The notes under the pieces are model-generated. The model had not been told where the DNA came from, did not search any database, and was given only the letters and a program-made list of their open reading frames with translations. The translations under genes were made by a program, and so were the position numbers. From Ruminococcus sp. UBA6407 (GTDB taxonomy: Bacteria; Bacillota; Clostridia; Oscillospirales; Ruminococcaceae), in the NCBI GenBank assembly GCA_002438605.1, contig DJPR01000028.1:1-8863 (forward strand): DNA of 8,863 nucleotides, in the 5' to 3' direction. The stretch's first letter is position 1, and every line of letters begins with the position of its first letter. Positions 5,935-8,863 of this stretch are shown one piece after another.

Positions 5935-6588
5935 ATGGAAAACAGAACCATAAAAATTAAATCAAAAACCAACAATAATGTAAGAATCAACATTATTCCC
6001 GGACATTTTGCTACTAATCATTCGCATGTAAATTACTATATAGACATGACATCACTTAAAACAAGTTATAGAATGGCAAGAGATGCAGCAGGCGAACTGG
6101 CTATGGCTTATGCTCACACAACTCATATTGACACTATAATTTGCCTTGAGGGTACTGAAACTGTAGGAGCATTCCTTGCTGAAAAGCTTGGACATCATGG
6201 AAGTGGAATAAACGAGGGCAATGACATAAGAGTAATTACACCTGAATCAAATGCAAATAATCAATTGATTTTCAGAGATAATATTCAGAATAAAATAAGA
6301 GATAAGCAGGTATTATTGCTGATAGCATCGGCTTCAACCGGAAAAACAATAAATCGTTCTGTTGAATGTCTTTCATATTACGGAGGTCAGCTTGCCGGAA
6401 TTGCAGCAATTTTCAGTGCTATTGACGAATATAATGGTATAAAAATTGCATCTGTATTTGATGAAAGCAATATTGTTGATAATGATATTGTGTCATACGT
6501 TACTTTATCTCCAGGAGAATGTACAATGTGCAAAAATGGTGATAAGGTTGATGCAATCATCAATAGCTATGGTTATTCAAAGTTATAA
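5935..6588 (+). CDS. Phosphoribosyltransferase-like protein (orotate PRTase-related)
   Basis: The 217-residue cytoplasmic protein resembles type I phosphoribosyltransferases of the orotate group, and relatives in Clostridia are often labelled orotate phosphoribosyltransferase. The expected PRPP-binding region is the strand and loop at about 126-140, VLLLIASASTGKTIN, followed by a helix ending in YYGG (148-151). In typical members this strand ends in two acidic residues (as in VEDVITTGG); here Ile130 and Ala131 stand in their place, although the following small/Thr/Gly loop is kept. The C-terminus has a C-x-x-C pair (Cys196, Cys199) and ends in a KVDAIINSYGYSKL-like tail. I infer the PRTase fold from this loop pattern and the general layout. 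Whether it makes orotidylate is doubtful, and no other pyrimidine gene is nearby. It is first in a likely two-gene unit with the small gene at 6642. Confidence 0.72.
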   Translation: MENRTIKIKSKTNNNVRINIIPGHFATNHSHVNYYIDMTSLKTSYRMARDAAGELAMAYAHTTHIDTIICLEGTETVGAFLAEKLGHHGSGINEGNDIRVITPESNANNQLIFRDNIQNKIRDKQVLLLIASASTGKTINRSVECLSYYGGQLAGIAAIFSAIDEYNGIKIASVFDESNIVDNDIVSYVTLSPGECTMCKNGDKVDAIINSYGYSKL

Positions 6589-6641
6589 TTAATTATGCAT
6601 AAATCATTTAAATCCACCTAAAATATAGTCGGGTGAGATTA

Positions 6642-6815
6642 ATGAATAAAATAGAAATGCCTATGGGATTAGGTATGGTTTTGGCACAAAATGAAGCAGC
6701 AATGACAAAATTTGCTGCTTTGTCCGAGTCGGAAAAGCAAAAAATCATTGACGGCACTCATTTTGTTGAGTCAAAATCTGAAATGAAACAATATGTTATA
6801 AAAAATTTATGCTAA
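6642..6815 (+). CDS. Small conserved-looking protein of 57 residues
   Basis: I do not recognise it with certainty. From the ATG at 6642, with GGTGAG four bases upstream, it encodes 57 residues with no membrane segment or signal peptide. The sequence reads as a short helical protein: MPMGLGMVLAQN, then FAALSESEKQKIID and a C-terminal amphipathic stretch. The run 'GLGMVLAQNEAAMTKFAALSE' faintly recalls the C-terminal helix of YdeI/OmdA-type proteins, in which a similar 'LxxALxxxxxAxxxFxxLs' pattern occurs; this is a weak analogy. An in-frame GTG at 6633 is a less likely start because it overlaps the ribosome binding site. It follows the PRTase-like gene by 53 bases with no terminator or clear promoter between, so co-transcription is likely. 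Confidence 0.7.
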   Translation: MNKIEMPMGLGMVLAQNEAAMTKFAALSESEKQKIIDGTHFVESKSEMKQYVIKNLC

Positions 6816-6819
6816 TAGC

Positions 6820-6858
6820 TAAGGCAGTACCGCACAAAATTTGTGTGGTACTGCCTTA
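6820..6858. terminator. Bidirectional terminator hairpin between convergent genes
   Basis: A long stem pairs 6820-6838 (TAAGGCAGTACCGCACAAA) with 6840-6858, with one G-T wobble; the terminal bases must open to form the loop. On the plus strand it is followed by TTAAAATTTTCT. On the minus strand it is followed by AT-rich sequence with a T run. It can therefore end transcription of both the small gene and uvrC. Confidence 0.8.
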
Positions 6859-6886
6859 AAATTTTCTCAGCATAATCGGAGGACAT

Positions 6887-8713
6887 TTATTTCATATCCT
6901 GAATAAGTGAAAACAGCTTTTCAGCCGTTTCAATATTTAATCCTGCGGCTTTTGAAAGTTCTTCAACAGAAGCTTTTTTCAGATTATCCTTAGTTTTAAA
7001 GGTCAGCATAAGCTTAGCTGCTTTTTTATCTCCAATTCCCTTGATTGACGTCAATTCCGAACGATAAGTATTTTTCTTATGCTTAGAGTGCATAAAGCTG
7101 ACAGAATATCTATGAACCTCGTCTTGTATGCGGGTTAAAAGCATAAATGCCGACTTCATGCCTGAAAGCTGAATTTCCTTATCTCCTGCGGCAATGGCTC
7201 TTGTACGATGCTTATTATCTTTAACCATACCAAAAAGCGGAATATCAAGATTAAGCTCATGCAAAATAGGTGCAACTGCATTTACATGTCCCTTTCCTCC
7301 GTCAAGTAGAATGAGATCAGGCTTTTTAGAAAAATATTCATCTGTATCACTTGAACCTACTTTAACAAGCCTGCGTCTTAAAACCTCCTGCATACTTCCA
7401 TAGTCATTCTGATATTCCTGTTCTTTAATATTAAACCTCTTATAAGCCTTTTTCAGCGGTTGACCATTTTCAAAAACAATCATACCAGCTACCATAGCCG
7501 TTGATGAAAGGTTTGATATATCATATGCTTCTATATACATCGGAGGTTTTTCAAGTCCGAGAGCCTTTCCAAGCTCCTCAAGTGCAATAACGTCTTTTCC
7601 CGTACGTCCGCTGTTTATTGCAATATATTCAGAACTGTTATTTTTGGCAAGCTTAATAAGTTCTGAATACTGTCCCCTTTGAGCCGCCCAAAGTCTGACT
7701 TTATGTCCTGACTGCTCTCTCAGCATCTGTTCAATAAGCTCCGAGTCTTCAGGCTGTTCCTCAACAAGAATAACCGGAGGTATGTCACTTTTGCTGTGAT
7801 AAAACTGCTTTATAAACGATGAAAAAACATCTTCCTCTTTGTCAATGTCATTTAAATTAAACGCCATTTTATCAAACAGACGGCTTTCACGATACATAAG
7901 CACTGAAATACATATTCCGTCAGGTGAAACAGCTGCGGCTATTACGTCCGCTGTACTTATTGATGAATTAATGATTTTCTGTTTTTCGGCAGCCTTTTGT
8001 ATTGCATTAATACGGTCACGAAGAATTGCAGCTCTTTCAAAATCAAGACGTTCTGCCGCTTCAAGCATTTCACTTTCCATTCTCTCTATCGATTGATTAC
8101 TTCCGTTTTTTATATAATCAACTGCCTGCTGAATAGTTTTATTATAAGATTCAAGACTTATTTTGCCCCTGCAAAGTCCCATACACTGTTTTATATGAAA
8201 GTTAAGACAAGGTCTGCCTTTTTTAAATTCCTGCGGAAAATGCTTATGACACGTTGGCAGCATGAAAACTTTATTTACTTCATTAACAGTTTCTTTAGTT
8301 ATAAAACCGCTTGTATACGGCCCAAGATAAGTACCGCCATCAAGCGTGTTTTTTTCTGCTGTAATGCGTGGATACTTCTCGTCTGATATTCTTATATAAT
8401 GGTAGCCCTTATCATCTTTAAGCAAAATATTATATTTAGGCTTATGCTGTTTTATAAGACTGCATTCAAGAAGCAAAGCCTCATATTCGCTGTCTGTTAC
8501 AATAAAATCATAGTCAAAAACATTTAAAACCATTGCTGCAACCTTTGGCGTATGGTCAGGATTTTCACGGAAATAGCTTGTAACCCTGTTTTTTAAGTTT
8601 TTTGCCTTACCAATGTATATTATGTTCTTATCTTTGTTTTTCATGATATACACGCCGGGAGATGCAGTTAATTTTGATGTTTTGTCACGCAAAAATGGTA
8701 AACGAGGATTCAT
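6887..8713 (-). CDS. uvrC: UvrABC excinuclease subunit C
   Basis: UvrC joins the UvrB-DNA damage complex and makes both incisions around the lesion in nucleotide excision repair. The 608-residue protein has the full family length and order. The N-terminal GIY-YIG nuclease (about 16-95) has PGVYIMK and IIYIGKA with Arg43 and Glu78, for the 3' incision. A cysteine set follows (155, 169, 177, 181), matching the iron-sulfur cluster ligands of UvrC. The UVR helical hairpin that binds UvrB lies at about 207-241. The RNase H-like nuclease domain for the 5' incision includes YDISN (Asp398), NDYGSM (Asp437), LLDGGKGH (Asp471) and DEVHRY (His534). Tandem helix-hairpin-helix motifs (about 552-605, with IKGIGDKKA) complete it. 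The ATG at 8713 has AAGGAG nine bases upstream. I could not find a convincing promoter in the 150 bases upstream, so it may be served by one beyond the window. Confidence 0.97.
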   Translation of the reverse strand: MNPRLPFLRDKTSKLTASPGVYIMKNKDKNIIYIGKAKNLKNRVTSYFRENPDHTPKVAAMVLNVFDYDFIVTDSEYEALLLECSLIKQHKPKYNILLKDDKGYHYIRISDEKYPRITAEKNTLDGGTYLGPYTSGFITKETVNEVNKVFMLPTCHKHFPQEFKKGRPCLNFHIKQCMGLCRGKISLESYNKTIQQAVDYIKNGSNQSIERMESEMLEAAERLDFERAAILRDRINAIQKAAEKQKIINSSISTADVIAAAVSPDGICISVLMYRESRLFDKMAFNLNDIDKEEDVFSSFIKQFYHSKSDIPPVILVEEQPEDSELIEQMLREQSGHKVRLWAAQRGQYSELIKLAKNNSSEYIAINSGRTGKDVIALEELGKALGLEKPPMYIEAYDISNLSSTAMVAGMIVFENGQPLKKAYKRFNIKEQEYQNDYGSMQEVLRRRLVKVGSSDTDEYFSKKPDLILLDGGKGHVNAVAPILHELNLDIPLFGMVKDNKHRTRAIAAGDKEIQLSGMKSAFMLLTRIQDEVHRYSVSFMHSKHKKNTYRSELTSIKGIGDKKAAKLMLTFKTKDNLKKASVEELSKAAGLNIETAEKLFSLIQDMK

Positions 8714-8765
8714 AGCTATTCACTCCTTGCAGACAGATACGAAATTTTTATATTGCATTAGAAAT

Positions 8766-8788
8766 TTGGGCGACTTAATGTCGCCCAA
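8766..8788. repeat. Hairpin upstream of uvrC
   Basis: A perfect 9-bp stem TTGGGCGAC (8766-8774) pairs with 8780-8788 around the loop TTAAT. On the minus strand it is followed by AAATTTCT, a weak T-rich tail. It could be the terminator of a leftward gene to the right of the window or a leader structure of uvrC. On the plus strand no T run follows. Confidence 0.6.
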
Positions 8789-8826
8789 TCAAAATGACTA
8801 AAAATATAATTAATAATAATGGGTTT

Positions 8827-8850
8827 CCAAAGGGTTTGCTAACCCTTTGG
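8827..8850. repeat. GC-rich hairpin at the right edge
   Basis: A perfect 10-bp stem CCAAAGGGTT (8827-8836) pairs with AACCCTTTGG (8841-8850) around TGCT. The sequence continues with GC-rich bases to the end of the window, so the structure may be part of a larger repeat that is cut off. Confidence 0.65.
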
Positions 8851-8863
8851 TCAGGTCAAGGGC

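Noticed and set aside
6593..6602. TTATGCATAA palindrome between the PRTase-like and small genes
   Set aside because: It is ten bases long in very AT-rich DNA, which is easily a chance occurrence, and no second copy was noticed.
7997..8386. 129-residue frame antisense to uvrC
   Set aside because: It lies wholly inside the well-supported uvrC gene on the other strand and has no start signal or domain.

Overview
The window looks like chromosomal housekeeping DNA from a low-GC member of the Bacillota, probably class Clostridia and possibly a gut Ruminococcus/Oscillospiraceae-type organism. The reasons are the AT-rich intergenic DNA, strong AGGAGG-type ribosome binding sites, sigma-A promoters with extended TGn -10 boxes, and the gene families present. 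The taxonomic guess is an inference from style and protein families, not from a marker gene.

Layout, left to right. A consensus-perfect leftward promoter sits at the extreme left edge (10-38) and drives something outside the window. Its rightward neighbour is a phosphoglucomutase/phosphomannomutase gene (215-1930, PgcA type) with its own promoter. A terminator hairpin and a second, overlapping inverted repeat separate it from purA (2142-3416, adenylosuccinate synthetase), which also has its own promoter. After a strong hairpin comes an unrecognised 356-residue membrane protein (3496-4566). It has five copies of a short 'SAPxLDD...YxP' motif in a long cytoplasmic part and four C-terminal membrane segments. 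A 231-bp near-symmetrical inverted repeat (4569-4799) lies between this gene and a convergent gene for a membrane-anchored GH25 muramidase (4796-5764, minus strand).

The muramidase gene is divergent from a two-gene unit. The first gene encodes a phosphoribosyltransferase-like protein (5935-6588) whose PRPP loop lacks the usual acidic pair. The second encodes a 57-residue small protein (6642-6815). The two divergent promoters are clear (5797-5825 minus, 5883-5911 plus). A hairpin at 6820-6858 separates this unit from the convergent uvrC gene (6887-8713, minus strand), an intact nucleotide excision repair nuclease subunit. The right edge holds two further hairpins.

The three well-known genes are independent core functions: sugar-phosphate interconversion for envelope and storage polymers, AMP synthesis, and DNA repair. 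The most unusual material is the 231-bp inverted repeat, which looks like a non-coding MITE-type element, followed by the motif-repeat membrane protein and the PRTase-like protein with an altered PRPP loop. I see no CRISPR array, tRNA, rRNA, transposase gene, phage module or obvious defence system. No intergenic stretch exceeds 300 bases.
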